Assembly (NCBI RefSeq): GCF_900113335.1
Contig: NZ_FOOX01000005.1
Span: forward strand, 186,001-250,000
DNA: 64,000 bases
Origin: Desulfotruncus arcticus DSM 17038
GTDB taxonomy: Bacteria > Bacillota > Desulfotomaculia > Desulfotomaculales > Desulfallaceae
Direction: 5' to 3'
Shown: piece after piece, positions 26,157 through 34,750 of the stretch
Position numbering within the stretch: position 1 is the stretch's first letter
Layout of the letters: every line of letters starts with the position of its first letter
The notes under the pieces: model-generated
What the model was told of the DNA's origin: nothing
The model's input: the letters and a program-made list of their open reading frames with translations, nothing else
Database searches by the model: none
Position numbers and translations under genes: made by a program

Positions 26157-27317
26157 CTAAATTAAATATCGATGCAAGGATCCTTCAGCCGCAGAACGGG
26201 CCCAAGAATCTATCGCCAAAACTTCTTCCACGGAGTTATAAGTCAGAGAATCGTGTTTACTCATTACTTCTTCCACAAGCCTGGGGATGGAAGTAAAGCT
26301 AATCTTATTGGCAAGGAATGCAGCCACCGCAATTTCATTAGCGGCATTCATTACAGCAGGCATTGTCCCCCCTGTTCTGCCTGCCTGGTAAGCCAGGGCC
26401 AGTGCCGGGAAACGTTTGTAGTCGGGCTCCTCAAAGGTCAGGTTGCGAACCGGCCAGTGCAATCTGGTTACATCTCCAGCCTGCCGTTTGGGATAAAACA
26501 GCGCGTATTGAATGGGCAGTTTCATGTCCGGCACACCCATTTGCGCGATAACCGAACCGTCTACAAATTCCACCATAGAATGGATAATGCTTTCCGGGTG
26601 TATCACAACATTTATATTATCATACTGTACATTAAACAACCACCTGGCTTCTATAACTTCCAGACCCTTATTCATTAAGGTGGCCGAATCAACCGTTATT
26701 TTCGGACCCATCTGCCAGTTGGGGTGACTCAGCGCCATTGCAGGTGTTATATCTGCCATCAGAGCTGCATCCGTTTTACGAAACGGACCACCGGAAGCCG
26801 TAAGCAATATCGTTGCGAGAGCGGAAGAATCTTCTCCGTTTAAACACTGCCAAACAGCAGAGTGTTCACTGTCCACCGGCAAAATCTTTACCCCACGCTG
26901 CCGGGCAATTTCCATGACCAACTGTCCGGCAGCTACAAGGGTTTCTTTATTGGCCAGGGCTATATTTTTACCATTTTCAATGGCTGCCACTGTAGGCTCC
27001 AGGCCGACGGCACCAGATATGGCGGTTAATACAGTGTCTGCACCCTGCAAGGAGGCCGCAGCCATAAGCCCCTCCCGGCCAAAAAGAATATCAATGCCCT
27101 TTGTATCCGGTATTTTGTCCCTGAGCCAGCACGCGTCTTCTTTACTATACAAAGAGACTAGTCGGGGTTTATACTTTAACACCTGCCGTAACAGCAAATC
27201 TCGATTTTTACCGGCGGCCAATGCTACCGGCCTGATCTCCTCAGCAAATTGATCCACCACCTGCAGCGCCTGCCGGCCAATTGAGCCCGTGCTACCCAAA
27301 ATGACAATCTGTTTCAT
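26157..27317 (-). CDS. dxr: 1-deoxy-D-xylulose-5-phosphate reductoisomerase
   Basis: Dxr converts DXP to MEP with NADPH and a divalent metal, the committed step of the MEP pathway. The 386 aa show the NADPH motif VILGSTGSIGRQALQVV, ANKETLVAAG, the substrate/metal region LPVDSEHSAVWQCL and LTASGGPF, and HPNWQMGPKITVDSATLMNKG. Full length. ATG 27315-27317 has GGGGAG six bases upstream; an ATG four codons earlier overlaps that sequence. The upstream spacer contains a C-type inverted repeat. Confidence 0.96.
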   Translation of the reverse strand: MKQIVILGSTGSIGRQALQVVDQFAEEIRPVALAAGKNRDLLLRQVLKYKPRLVSLYSKEDACWLRDKIPDTKGIDILFGREGLMAAASLQGADTVLTAISGAVGLEPTVAAIENGKNIALANKETLVAAGQLVMEIARQRGVKILPVDSEHSAVWQCLNGEDSSALATILLTASGGPFRKTDAALMADITPAMALSHPNWQMGPKITVDSATLMNKGLEVIEARWLFNVQYDNINVVIHPESIIHSMVEFVDGSVIAQMGVPDMKLPIQYALFYPKRQAGDVTRLHWPVRNLTFEEPDYKRFPALALAYQAGRTGGTMPAVMNAANEIAVAAFLANKISFTSIPRLVEEVMSKHDSLTYNSVEEVLAIDSWARSAAEGSLHRYLI

Positions 27318-27350
27318 AATTCTCCCCATTAAGAAATTTAATATTAATCA

Positions 27351-27427
27351 GTAGTCAGAATTCAGGAGTCAGTAGTCAGAATTTGAATACTTATTCTCTC
27401 ATTCTGACTACTGATTACTGACTCCTC
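27351..27427. repeat. Inverted repeat, family C (GGAGTCAG), copy 1
   Basis: AGGAGTCAGTAGTCAGAAT (27364-27382) is the reverse complement, apart from seven extra bases, of the segment at 27401-27426. A further GTAGTCAGAATTC precedes it. Related sequences occur at 36731-36840 and 41315-41392. Confidence 0.8.
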
Positions 27428-27432
27428 AGCAA

Positions 27433-28512
27433 TTATTTTTCAGCCGATAGCGCAGTAATGGTGGCCTGAACCCCGATAACTATCAGCGGACCCAATACAA
27501 GCCCCATTACCCCGATCATTTTTAATCCTATATACATGGCCAGAAGCACCACCAGTGGATGCAAGCCCAGATTGGCAGCTACAACTTTGGCCTCCATGAC
27601 CGCCCGCACCACCATTACCAATAGATACAAAGCAGTAAGTTTTAAACCTAAAACGACATTACCGGTCACGAACGCCCAAATCGCCCACGGTATATAAATA
27701 GTGCCCGGCCCCAATACCGGGATCATGTCAAATATTCCAACCAATAAACCTAAAGTAAGTGCGTATTCAGTACCTATTAAATATAATCCCACAATGCTTA
27801 TAACAGTGGTTATCGAAATGAGAATAAACTGTGCCCGAACGTAAGCCTGGAAAGCCCCGGCCACCTGCCGGCTAATTTGCAATGTCCTTTCTCCCCAAGG
27901 GTGAGGAATTATTCTTAACCAAAATTCCACAATTTTGTCCCGGTCTTTGCTGAAAAAATAAGTTGCAATTATGCTGATCAGCAGTACCATGATAGCACCA
28001 GGGACAACACTGATTAAATGAATTAATACAGCAATGAGATCGCTTATCCATTGTTGCAAGGAATTGGTCAATTTTTCTATAGTATCACGCATATTGCTGG
28101 TTACGCTTTTGGGCAAAGTGCCGTAAAACAGCACACCTTTTTTAAACCACAAATCTGTAAAATTTTCAATGGTTTCTAATTTATCCGGCAGCACCAGCGA
28201 CAGGTCATTAAGCTCTTGAACCAGTCTTAAAACAAAAAATGTAAGCACCGTGCCAATGCCTCCGAAAAAAAGCAGCATGGCAATTGGGACAGACAGCAGG
28301 CGAGGAATCCTGCCCCCTCTGCTCACGATTTCAACCAACGGCTCCATGAGCATGCTGAAAATTGCCGCAAGTAAAAAGGGAAACAAAACCAAAATGATAA
28401 ATTTTAACCAGGTTAATGCTTCAGGCAGTACATATTTAATAACGCAATATCCTGCTAAAATCGTTACTGCAGCTGCCAGTACGTAGAGTATATTTTTTAT
28501 CGTTCGTGGCAC
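27433..28512 (-). CDS. AI-2E family membrane protein (YtvI-like)
   Basis: A 359-aa polytopic protein of the AI-2E/PerM family. There are two N-terminal TM segments (about 7-30 and 34-56), TM 3 near 75-98, an extended soluble stretch (about 105-155), TM 4 near 155-185, and a C-terminal bundle with the family pattern IPVLGPGTIYIPWAIWAF and HPLVVLLAMYIGLKMIGVMG LVLGPLIV. The sporulation protein YtvI is the closest named type by length and genus; the transported substrate, if any, is unknown. It lies between cdsA and dxr on the same strand. Confidence 0.82.
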   Translation of the reverse strand: MPRTIKNILYVLAAAVTILAGYCVIKYVLPEALTWLKFIILVLFPFLLAAIFSMLMEPLVEIVSRGGRIPRLLSVPIAMLLFFGGIGTVLTFFVLRLVQELNDLSLVLPDKLETIENFTDLWFKKGVLFYGTLPKSVTSNMRDTIEKLTNSLQQWISDLIAVLIHLISVVPGAIMVLLISIIATYFFSKDRDKIVEFWLRIIPHPWGERTLQISRQVAGAFQAYVRAQFILISITTVISIVGLYLIGTEYALTLGLLVGIFDMIPVLGPGTIYIPWAIWAFVTGNVVLGLKLTALYLLVMVVRAVMEAKVVAANLGLHPLVVLLAMYIGLKMIGVMGLVLGPLIVIGVQATITALSAEK

Positions 28513-28524
28513 GAAAGATTCACC

Positions 28525-29316
28525 TCAGTTTAAAATCACCTTGCCTACATAATAAAAAACAAAGGGGGCCGTAAAAAGCATGCTGTCAAAGCGGTCCAAT
28601 ATTCCCCCGTGTCCGGGAATAAGGTTTCCTGAATCCTTGATGCCGGCCTGACGCTTGATTGCTGATTCCACCAAATCGCCGGCCTGGGCGGTAATACCTA
28701 TAATAAATCCTATTAACAGCACGGGCAGAAAAGGTAAATCCCTTGTAAAAACGGTAACAGCAAATGCCGTAATAATCCCCCCCAAAATCCCCCCCACGGA
28801 CCCTTCCAGTGTTTTACCAGGGCTTAATGCGGGCGCCAGAGGATGTTTGCCCCATTTGCGTCCGATTAAATAAGCAAACGTATCGCTGGCCCACGTACAT
28901 ACCAACAATATAAGCAACCATATAAATCCATTATCATATGTACTGATTAAAAATAAATAAATTATAAGTCCAACATAGAAAATACTAAGCAAAGTCACAG
29001 CTGCATCAATAGGTGTAAAACGGGGGTATTGCATTACCATTGCAAGAAAAACAGCTATTATTATCGCAACGACCGCCACGCCGGAATAGCCCTCTTGATA
29101 ATGATATGCCAAAACTAGCAGAAAAAGACAACTAGACATTGCCAATAAACAAGGTACCTTTAAATCAATTCGCGCAAAGATCCTACTAATTTCCCAGATC
29201 CCCAATAACATTAATGCTGCGGTTAAAACCAGCAGGGGTAATCCTCCGTACCAAACCGCAGCCAGAAACAATGGTATACCTATAAAAGCACTAATAATCC
29301 TATGCCAGAGCACCAA
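28525..29316 (-). CDS. cdsA: Phosphatidate cytidylyltransferase
   Basis: CdsA makes CDP-diacylglycerol from phosphatidate and CTP, the branch point of phospholipid synthesis. The 263-aa membrane protein has about eight hydrophobic segments and the family signature near the C-terminus, SAIKRQAGIKDSGNLIPGHG followed by GILDRFDS, with the two Asp residues. DTFAYLIGRKWGKHPLAPALSPGKTLEGS upstream is equally typical. It follows uppS by 16 bp and precedes the AI-2E gene by 12 bp. Confidence 0.96.
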   Translation of the reverse strand: MVLWHRIISAFIGIPLFLAAVWYGGLPLLVLTAALMLLGIWEISRIFARIDLKVPCLLAMSSCLFLLVLAYHYQEGYSGVAVVAIIIAVFLAMVMQYPRFTPIDAAVTLLSIFYVGLIIYLFLISTYDNGFIWLLILLVCTWASDTFAYLIGRKWGKHPLAPALSPGKTLEGSVGGILGGIITAFAVTVFTRDLPFLPVLLIGFIIGITAQAGDLVESAIKRQAGIKDSGNLIPGHGGILDRFDSMLFTAPFVFYYVGKVILN

Positions 29317-29332
29317 ATCACCAACCAGGTTT

Positions 29333-30130
29333 TTATTTATGCAACAAACCGCCGTAACGTCTTTCCCGTCTTTGATAATCCAACAGCGCCTTAAAAAACT
29401 CTGTTTTGTTAAAATCAGGCCACATTGTATCAGTTAACCAAAACTCGGTATAAGCCAGCTGCCAAAGTAAAAAGTTACTTACTCTGTAATCACCGGATGG
29501 CCTGATTAACAAGTCTGGATCTGGTTGGCCTGCGGTAAACAGATGATTGGCAATCGCTTGTTCATCGATTTTTGCAAATTCCAATTCGCCATTTAGTAGT
29601 TTTTGACCGATTTCCTTAACCGCCATCAATAATTCCGTCCTACCACCGTAATTTAAGGCGATATTGAAACATAATCCTGTGTTATTCTTGCTTCTTTCAA
29701 TGGCCATAGCAACAGCGTCGCGAGCGTGCTGGGGCAGTTCAGAGATAATCCCCATCGGATTAATTTTGACATTATTTTCACAAAGTGACTCGATCTCCTT
29801 ATGAAGGTATTCAACCAATAAATTCATAAGTATATTTACTTCTTCCCGGGGTCTTTTCCAGTTTTCCGTTGAAAATGCATAAACAGTTAAATGTTTCAGC
29901 TTTAATTCCACGCTGGCTTCAACGATTTGACGCAAAGCTTTGACACCGGCTCTATGTCCAAACGATCGTGGCATTCCTCTTTTTATTGCCCATCGTCCAT
30001 TGCCGTCCATGATTATAGCCACATGGGCGGGAAGCCTTGCAATATCTAATTTTTCCAAATAATCCTCTGAATTATCTATGCCATCTTTAACGTTTCCTTT
30101 GCGGAGGATGCCTCGCAACCGTTTAAACAA
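29333..30130 (-). CDS. uppS: Undecaprenyl diphosphate synthase (isoprenyl transferase)
   Basis: UppS condenses isopentenyl diphosphate units onto FPP to make the C55 carrier lipid of wall synthesis. The 265-aa protein has the five conserved regions, including HVAIIMDGNGRWAIKRGMPRSFGHRAGVKALR, YAFSTENWKRP, INPMGIISELP, ALNYGGRTELL and the Rx6-RxSNFLLWQLAYTEFWLTDTMWPDF block. TTG start at 30128-30130 with AGGAGGAGCGGGG upstream. A terminator-like hairpin separates it from the ferredoxin gene. Confidence 0.96.
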   Translation of the reverse strand: MFKRLRGILRKGNVKDGIDNSEDYLEKLDIARLPAHVAIIMDGNGRWAIKRGMPRSFGHRAGVKALRQIVEASVELKLKHLTVYAFSTENWKRPREEVNILMNLLVEYLHKEIESLCENNVKINPMGIISELPQHARDAVAMAIERSKNNTGLCFNIALNYGGRTELLMAVKEIGQKLLNGELEFAKIDEQAIANHLFTAGQPDPDLLIRPSGDYRVSNFLLWQLAYTEFWLTDTMWPDFNKTEFFKALLDYQRRERRYGGLLHK

Positions 30131-30150
30131 TTTACCCCGCTCCTCCTTTT

Positions 30151-30183
30151 ATAAAACAACCCCCTCCGGAAAACGAGGGGGTT
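30151..30183 (-). terminator. Terminator between ferredoxin gene and uppS
   Basis: AACCCCCTC and GAGGGGGTT pair (30158-30166 with 30175-30183), followed on the minus strand by GTTTTAT. The uppS ribosome-binding site follows at once, so read-through control is possible. Confidence 0.8.
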
Positions 30184-30190
30184 TATTCGC

Positions 30191-30358
30191 TTATTCCTCA
30201 ATAATTGCTCCGGTAGGACACTCTTCTATACATGTTCCGCAGTTCTCACATTTGTCCGGGTCGATTGAATAAGTATCTCCTTCAACAATAGCCTCGTTGG
30301 GACAGGATTCTAAACAGGTACCGCAGGCCAAGCACTCATCTGTAATTTTATAGGCCAC
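30191..30358 (-). CDS. 2[4Fe-4S] clostridial-type ferredoxin
   Basis: A 55-aa gene too short for usual cut-offs. My translation: VAYKITDECLACGTCLESCP, then NEAIVEGDTYSIDPDKC, then ENCGTCIEECPTGAIIEE. The two CxxCxxCxxxCP motifs (CLACGTCLESCP and CENCGTCIEECP) are the hallmark of small bacterial electron-carrier ferredoxins. The start is GTG 30356-30358 with AGGAGGTG about nine bases upstream, inside the end of the previous 72-aa gene, which it overlaps by 11 bases. It is followed by a terminator. It could supply electrons to iron-sulfur enzymes such as IspG encoded in the same cluster; that is inference. Confidence 0.93.
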   Translation of the reverse strand: MAYKITDECLACGTCLESCPNEAIVEGDTYSIDPDKCENCGTCIEECPTGAIIEE

Positions 30359-30566
30359 TACTAACCACACCTCCTTTCATTGCAATTTCCCTGGCTGCTA
30401 TCAAGAATACCTTTTCGGCAGTCATTTTACAACGCACAACTCTATAATGTCCCCCCGGTTCACCTCTAGGAGGGGTTGTATATGCTATATTTACATTCAT
30501 ACCGGCTGAACGACATAAGTCTACCGCTTGATTAAGCTCCAATGCCAGGAGTCCCTCACATTTCAT
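30348..30566 (-). CDS. Conserved-looking small protein of unknown function
   Basis: 72 residues: MKCEGLLALELNQAVDLCRS, AGMNVNIAYTTPPRGEPGGH, YRVVRCKMTAEKVFLIAARE, then IAMKGGVVSSGL. No named family comes to mind. It sits one base after the frr stop and its last codons contain the ribosome-binding site of the ferredoxin gene, so translation of the two is physically linked. Presence inside a tightly packed essential operon argues that it is real. Two Cys residues (3 and 18) plus Cys46 are the only noteworthy side chains. Confidence 0.75.
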   Translation of the reverse strand: MKCEGLLALELNQAVDLCRSAGMNVNIAYTTPPRGEPGGHYRVVRCKMTAEKVFLIAAREIAMKGGVVSSGL

Positions 30567-30567
30567 G

Positions 30568-31125
30568 CTATACGGTCATTATTTCTTTTTCTTTTGCTGC
30601 AAGCAGGCCATCGATTTCTTTTATGTATTTATCCGTAAGCTTTTGAACTTCATCTTGCAGCCGGCGCTGTTCGTCCTCTGAAATCTCCCCGTTTTTTTGC
30701 TGGCTTTTTAAGGTGTCGTTGGCATCTCTGCGAATATTGCGCACAGCCACGCGACCTTCTTCAGCCTTCTTCTTAATTACCTTAACCAGTTCAGTTCTTC
30801 TTTCCTGGGTAAGCTGTGGTATGGCCAATCTAATAACGTTTCCGTCGCTGGCCGGAGTTATACCCAAATCCGATTTTAATATAGCCTTTTCCAGATCCGG
30901 CAGAACAGTTTTATCCCAGGGCTGCACCACCAGCAATCTGGCTTCCGGGGCACTGATATTGGCCAGCTGGTTTATTGGAGTAGGGGTTCCGTAATACTGA
31001 ACCATTATCTTTTCCAGCAAAGACGGTGTGGCTCTACCTGCCCGCATTGTGGCGAATTCTTTGGTAAGCACTTCAACCGTTTTCATCATATTTTTCTCTG
31101 CATCGGAAATCGCGTTATTCGCCAA
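30568..31125 (-). CDS. frr: Ribosome recycling factor
   Basis: RRF splits post-termination ribosomes together with EF-G. With the TTG start at 31123-31125 the protein is 185 aa, exactly the family length, beginning [28 protein letters not shown] lies about seven bases upstream within the end of pyrH. Conserved blocks are [59 protein letters not shown] and [16 protein letters not shown] longer frame starting at 31194 would run far into pyrH and has no support. The genes overlap by 11 bases. Confidence 0.96.
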   Translation of the reverse strand: MANNAISDAEKNMMKTVEVLTKEFATMRAGRATPSLLEKIMVQYYGTPTPINQLANISAPEARLLVVQPWDKTVLPDLEKAILKSDLGITPASDGNVIRLAIPQLTQERRTELVKVIKKKAEEGRVAVRNIRRDANDTLKSQQKNGEISEDEQRRLQDEVQKLTDKYIKEIDGLLAAKEKEIMTV

Positions 31126-31858
31126 TTGTACCACCTCCAACATAAGTTCCGACATTTTGTCCCAAGACAGCCTTTTTGATATTCCCATTTTCATTTAAAT
31201 TGAAGACTATAAGTGGAATTTTATTGTCCATACATAGGGAGGTAGCGGTAGAATCCATTACACCAAGCCCTTTATTCAAAACGTCAATATAACTAAGATT
31301 GCCAAATTTCTTGGCATTGACGTTTTTAAGCGGGTCAGAATCATAAACCCCATCCACCCGCTTGGCCATTAATATTACTTCAGCTTCTACTTCAGCCGCC
31401 CGGAGCGCTGCAGTGGTATCGGTTGAAAAATAAGGGTTACCGGTACCCGCAGCAAATATAACTACCCGTCCCTTTTCCAGATGCCGGATTGCTCGCCTGC
31501 GAATGTACGGCTCGGCCACTTCGCGCATTTCAATGGCTGTTTGCACCCTGGTATCAACTTCGTGCTTACTTAATGCATCCTGTAAAGCCAGGGAATTAAT
31601 TACCGTGGCCAGCATTCCCATGTAATCCGCGGTAGCCCTGTCCATACCTTTGGTGCTGCCTGCAACTCCCCGCCAAATATTTCCGCCGCCAACTACTATG
31701 GCAACTTCAACACCTAGTTGAACTACTTCTTTAATTTGAACGGCTATAGAGTAAACCACTTCCGGGTCAATACCATAACCCATGGTACCAGCCAATGCTT
31801 CACCGCTGAGTTTTAATATGACCCTTTTATAGCTGGGAACCTGTTCGGGCACATCCAT
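31115..31858 (-). CDS. pyrH: UMP kinase
   Basis: PyrH phosphorylates UMP to UDP; it is hexameric and allosterically controlled by GTP and UTP. The 247 aa include [73 protein letters not shown] and [15 protein letters not shown], all diagnostic. The chosen ATG (31856-31858) has GGGAGG about eleven bases upstream; a GTG at 31880-31882 would add eight residues and include that sequence. Order tsf-pyrH-frr is universal in Firmicutes. Confidence 0.96.
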   Translation of the reverse strand: MDVPEQVPSYKRVILKLSGEALAGTMGYGIDPEVVYSIAVQIKEVVQLGVEVAIVVGGGNIWRGVAGSTKGMDRATADYMGMLATVINSLALQDALSKHEVDTRVQTAIEMREVAEPYIRRRAIRHLEKGRVVIFAAGTGNPYFSTDTTAALRAAEVEAEVILMAKRVDGVYDSDPLKNVNAKKFGNLSYIDVLNKGLGVMDSTATSLCMDNKIPLIVFNLNENGNIKKAVLGQNVGTYVGGGTIGE

Positions 31859-31923
31859 AGGGATAAAAACCTCCCGTTCCACCTTTATTCAACAAGAAAA
31901 TTTTAAATCCTTTTCCACTTAAT

Positions 31924-32577
31924 TTATTTTTGAGCCTGAGCCATAACTTCTGCTGCAAAATCATCTTTCCTTTTCTCCAGGCCTTCTCCAAGCTCGTAGC
32001 GAACAAACCTGCGCACAGAAATATTTTCTCCGATAGTGGCGATTTTTTCTGTGATCAATTGTTTCACAGTCTTATCGGAATCTTTAATGAATGGCTGCTC
32101 CAATAAACAGATTTCCTTATAAAATTTTTCAATACGCCCCTCAACCATCTTTTGAATGATTTTTTCCGGTTTCCCCTCATTTGCCGCTTGAGCGGCTAAG
32201 ATTTCTTTTTCCTTGGCCACAACCGGCTCGGGGACCTCTTCCTTGTTTACGTATTCCGGACGGGCAGCAGCTATTTGCATGGCAATATCTCTGACCAGTG
32301 TCTTAAATTCATCGGTTTTGGCCACAAAATCGGTTTCACAGTTGACTTCAAGAAGAACGCCAATTTTGCCGCCGGCATGGATGTAGGATTCAACCAAACC
32401 TTCGGCTGTTATTCTTCCTGATTTTTTCGCGGCCGCAGAAAGACCTTTTTCACGTAAGAAATCAACGGCTTTATCCATATCGCCACCGGTGGCTACCAGC
32501 GCTTTTTTGCAGTCCATCATACCAGCACCGGTTTTTTCCCGTAAATCTTTAACCATAGCAGCAGTTATTTCTGCCAC
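31924..32577 (-). CDS. tsf: Elongation factor Ts
   Basis: EF-Ts is the nucleotide-exchange factor of EF-Tu. The 217-aa protein is the shorter form (full E. coli-like factors are about 280 aa). It has the N-terminal UBA-like domain with [37 protein letters not shown], the core signature [20 protein letters not shown], and a C-terminal [22 protein letters not shown] precedes the ATG. It follows rpsB after a hairpin-containing spacer of 120 bp. Confidence 0.96.
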   Translation of the reverse strand: MAEITAAMVKDLREKTGAGMMDCKKALVATGGDMDKAVDFLREKGLSAAAKKSGRITAEGLVESYIHAGGKIGVLLEVNCETDFVAKTDEFKTLVRDIAMQIAAARPEYVNKEEVPEPVVAKEKEILAAQAANEGKPEKIIQKMVEGRIEKFYKEICLLEQPFIKDSDKTVKQLITEKIATIGENISVRRFVRYELGEGLEKRKDDFAAEVMAQAQK

Positions 32578-32653
32578 AGAACATCTCCTCCTTTAGCCAT
32601 TTATTTCCTGATAATCTAATATTATAACCTATTTTACCTGGTTAAAAACACAG

Positions 32654-32693
32654 AAAAAAGGCAGGGGTTACCCTAACGGGCATATCCCCCACC
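32654..32693 (-). terminator. Attenuator-like hairpin between rpsB and tsf
   Basis: On the minus strand GGTGGGG and CCCCTGCC can pair across about 18 bases and are followed by TTTTTT. Partial termination here would adjust tsf relative to rpsB. Confidence 0.6.
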
Positions 32694-32697
32694 ATTA

Positions 32698-33396
32698 TTA
32701 TTCAGCCATTTGTTCTCCCTGTTTTCCCTCGAGAACCGCTTCTGCCATCTTGCTGGTTAAGAGTTTAACCGCCCGGATGGCATCATCGTTGCCGGGAATG
32801 ATATAATCAACTTCATCGGGATCACAATTTGTATCTACTATCGCAATAATGGGGATACCCAATTTACGACCTTCTGCCACGGCAATTCTTTCTTTACGCG
32901 GGTCAATGATGAAAATTGCCTGGGGCAGCTTGCGCATATCCTTGATGCCGCCTAAGAACTTGTTTAGTCTCTCCTTCTCATGCAGGAGCTCAGCAACTTC
33001 TTTTTTAGGCAGTTTTTCCATGGTCCCATTTTGTTCCATTTTTTCGAGCTCTTGCAGCCTGTCTATCCGCCTGCGAATGGTTTGGAAGTTTGTAAGCATA
33101 CCTCCCAACCAGCGCTGATTAACGTAATACATACCGCACCGTTCAGCTTCATCCTTAACGGATTCTTGGGCCTGTTTCTTGGTGCCGACAAAAAGAATGC
33201 TGCCGCCGTCCTGAACGACGGATTTAACAAAATTATAAGCTTCCTCAACCATTTTGACAGTCTTTTGCAAGTCAATGATATAAATGCCATTGCGGTCTGT
33301 AAAAATGTAAGGAGCCATTTTGGGATTCCATCTACGAGTCTGGTGACCAAAATGAACCCCGGCCTCCAATAATTGTTTCATTGAAATAACAGCCAT
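32698..33396 (-). CDS. rpsB: 30S ribosomal protein S2
   Basis: S2 sits at the head-body junction of the 30S subunit and recruits S1-type binding. The 232 aa show the two family signatures: [22 protein letters not shown] near the N-terminus and [37 protein letters not shown], with [19 protein letters not shown] between. GGGAGGAGG upstream of the ATG. It leads the rpsB-tsf-pyrH-frr set; the leader carries two hairpins that could bind S2 for autoregulation. Confidence 0.97.
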   Translation of the reverse strand: MAVISMKQLLEAGVHFGHQTRRWNPKMAPYIFTDRNGIYIIDLQKTVKMVEEAYNFVKSVVQDGGSILFVGTKKQAQESVKDEAERCGMYYVNQRWLGGMLTNFQTIRRRIDRLQELEKMEQNGTMEKLPKKEVAELLHEKERLNKFLGGIKDMRKLPQAIFIIDPRKERIAVAEGRKLGIPIIAIVDTNCDPDEVDYIIPGNDDAIRAVKLLTSKMAEAVLEGKQGEQMAE

Positions 33397-33540
33397 TACT
33401 ACACCTCCTCCCCCACCGGTTTTTCCTCCGCCACCGTCATTTTTTCACAGGACCCCAAGCAGGGGACCACCTGTTGAAATCAGGTAACGTGTGTATTTAA
33501 CACCAGCAAGTATTTTAACACATACTTGGCGCAAAGGCAA
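33397..33540 (-). promoter_or_regulatory. Hairpin-containing leader of rpsB
   Basis: On the minus strand the leader contains ACCTG/CAGGT (33469-33473 with 33481-33485) and GGACCCC/GGGGACC (33450-33456 with 33462-33468, one mismatch). Autoregulatory S2 leaders are known in bacteria; I cannot say this belongs to a described class. Beyond it the 456-bp gap holds the A2 repeat and the codY terminator. Confidence 0.4.
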
Positions 33541-33555
33541 GAAGCTAGGATAATT

Positions 33556-33803
33556 CTTACGTTACTTATATCTGGCGCTCCGGTGGATCCCTCCGTGCGC
33601 TACGCATTTTCCTTATAGTTCGTGAAGCTACTTGTGTATAACGCTTACAACAAACAGCCCGGAGTAGCTTTACGCCCTTCCGGGGTCAAGCTTTCTGGAT
33701 TTGACGGGCTATGGAACGCATCCAGTGCTTCATTTACTCCGGGAAGCCGCCGGATCGCCTTGCCAACGGTATCGATTCTTCATCCTATGTCATCAGAGTT
33801 TCA
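33556..33803 (+). repeat. Dispersed intergenic repeat, family A, copy 2
   Basis: It begins ACGTTACTTATATCTGGCGC and ends around CGGTATCGATTCTTCATCC. It shares with copy 3, in the same orientation, CGTTACTTGT/ATATCTGGCGCTCCGGTGG, TTTTCCTTATAG, TTACTTGTG, ATAACGCTT, TTTACGCCCTT, GGGTCAAG, GATTTGACGGGCT, GCATCCAGTGCT and TTACTCCGGGAAGCC. No gene is present in it. Confidence 0.88.
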
Positions 33804-33809
33804 AACATA

Positions 33810-33838
33810 AAAAAGAACAGCCCTAAAGCTGTTCTTTC
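33810..33838 (-). terminator. Terminator after codY
   Basis: AAAGAACAGC and GCTGTTCTTT flank a six-base loop; on the minus strand TTTTTT follows. Confidence 0.88.
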
Positions 33839-33852
33839 ATTGTTTGTTGTTT

Positions 33853-34635
33853 TTAATGTTGTTGCAATCTTTCCAATTCTTCCAGCAGGCGATCGTTTAA
33901 AACTTTGATATAGGTGCCTTTCATCCCCAGTGACTTGGATTCAATAACACCGGCGCTTTCAAATTTGCGCAGTGCATTTACGATTACGGATCTGGTAATA
34001 CCAACCCGGTCAGCAATTTTACTTGCCACCAGCAGGCCTTCATCACCTTCTAATTGCTTAAAAATGTGACGTACGGCATCTAGTTCGGAATAGGAAAGAG
34101 TTCCCAGAGCAATCTGGACAGCGGCACGTTTCCGCGCCTCTTCTTCCATCCGGTCTTGACGGGCCTTCAGTATCTCCATGCCCACAACTGTTGCACCTAA
34201 TTCCGCCAGGATAAGGTCCTCGTCAGTGAAGTTATCGGTATACTTGGCCAATACCAGTGTGCCGAGTCTGCTGCCGGCACCGACAATGGGTACTACTGTG
34301 GTTATCTTGTTGTATTCGCAACGTTTGTCATGATTAAATGCGCAAGCATTTAATGTTTGACAGATATTGGCATGGGTTTCATTGATAGTCAATAAATTTT
34401 GATTGTAATCAACCGGGAAACCTGCCGGTGACTCAACGATGTCTTCCATGGTTTCACAGACAAAGCCTTTTAGATAGGTAAAGCCTAATACTTTACCGCG
34501 GCGGTCTAAAATGTAAACACTACACACAATATTTTCGCTCAAAATTGCTGCAATTTCTTTAAAATCTACAGGGTAACCAGCTGATTTTTGCAAAACCTTA
34601 TTAATTGAACGAGTTTTTTCCAATAATCCACGCAA
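33853..34635 (-). CDS. codY: GTP-sensing transcriptional pleiotropic repressor CodY
   Basis: CodY represses nutrient-limitation, sporulation and competence genes while GTP and branched-chain amino acids are plentiful. The 260 aa have an N-terminal GAF domain (about 5-150, with [34 protein letters not shown] and [18 protein letters not shown]) and a C-terminal winged helix with [48 protein letters not shown] start (34633-34635) with GAGG upstream. A near-consensus promoter lies in the preceding spacer, so codY has its own promoter although it follows hslVU, as in Bacillus. Confidence 0.96.
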   Translation of the reverse strand: MRGLLEKTRSINKVLQKSAGYPVDFKEIAAILSENIVCSVYILDRRGKVLGFTYLKGFVCETMEDIVESPAGFPVDYNQNLLTINETHANICQTLNACAFNHDKRCEYNKITTVVPIVGAGSRLGTLVLAKYTDNFTDEDLILAELGATVVGMEILKARQDRMEEEARKRAAVQIALGTLSYSELDAVRHIFKQLEGDEGLLVASKIADRVGITRSVIVNALRKFESAGVIESKSLGMKGTYIKVLNDRLLEELERLQQH

Positions 34636-34679
34636 CTACATCGCCTCTTTCTTACACTATAACATCGTTATAACATCGT

Positions 34680-34708
34680 ATTGTAATAAGACTTTTGTTG
34701 GCTGTCAA
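34680..34708 (-). promoter_or_regulatory. Sigma-A-type promoter of codY
   Basis: Minus strand TTGACA (34703-34708), a 17-base spacer and TACAAT (34680-34685). Immediately downstream lies a tandem direct repeat of CGATGTTATAA (about 34659-34679), positioned at or just after the expected transcript start, a possible operator. Confidence 0.75.
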
Positions 34709-34750
34709 AACCAAAATAAAAAATAAAAAGCACAAAGCACTTTTTACATC

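Noticed and set aside
30568..31194. Longer frr frame (208 codons).
   Set aside because: It would overlap pyrH by 80 bases; TTG at 31125 gives the exact family length with GGAGG in place.
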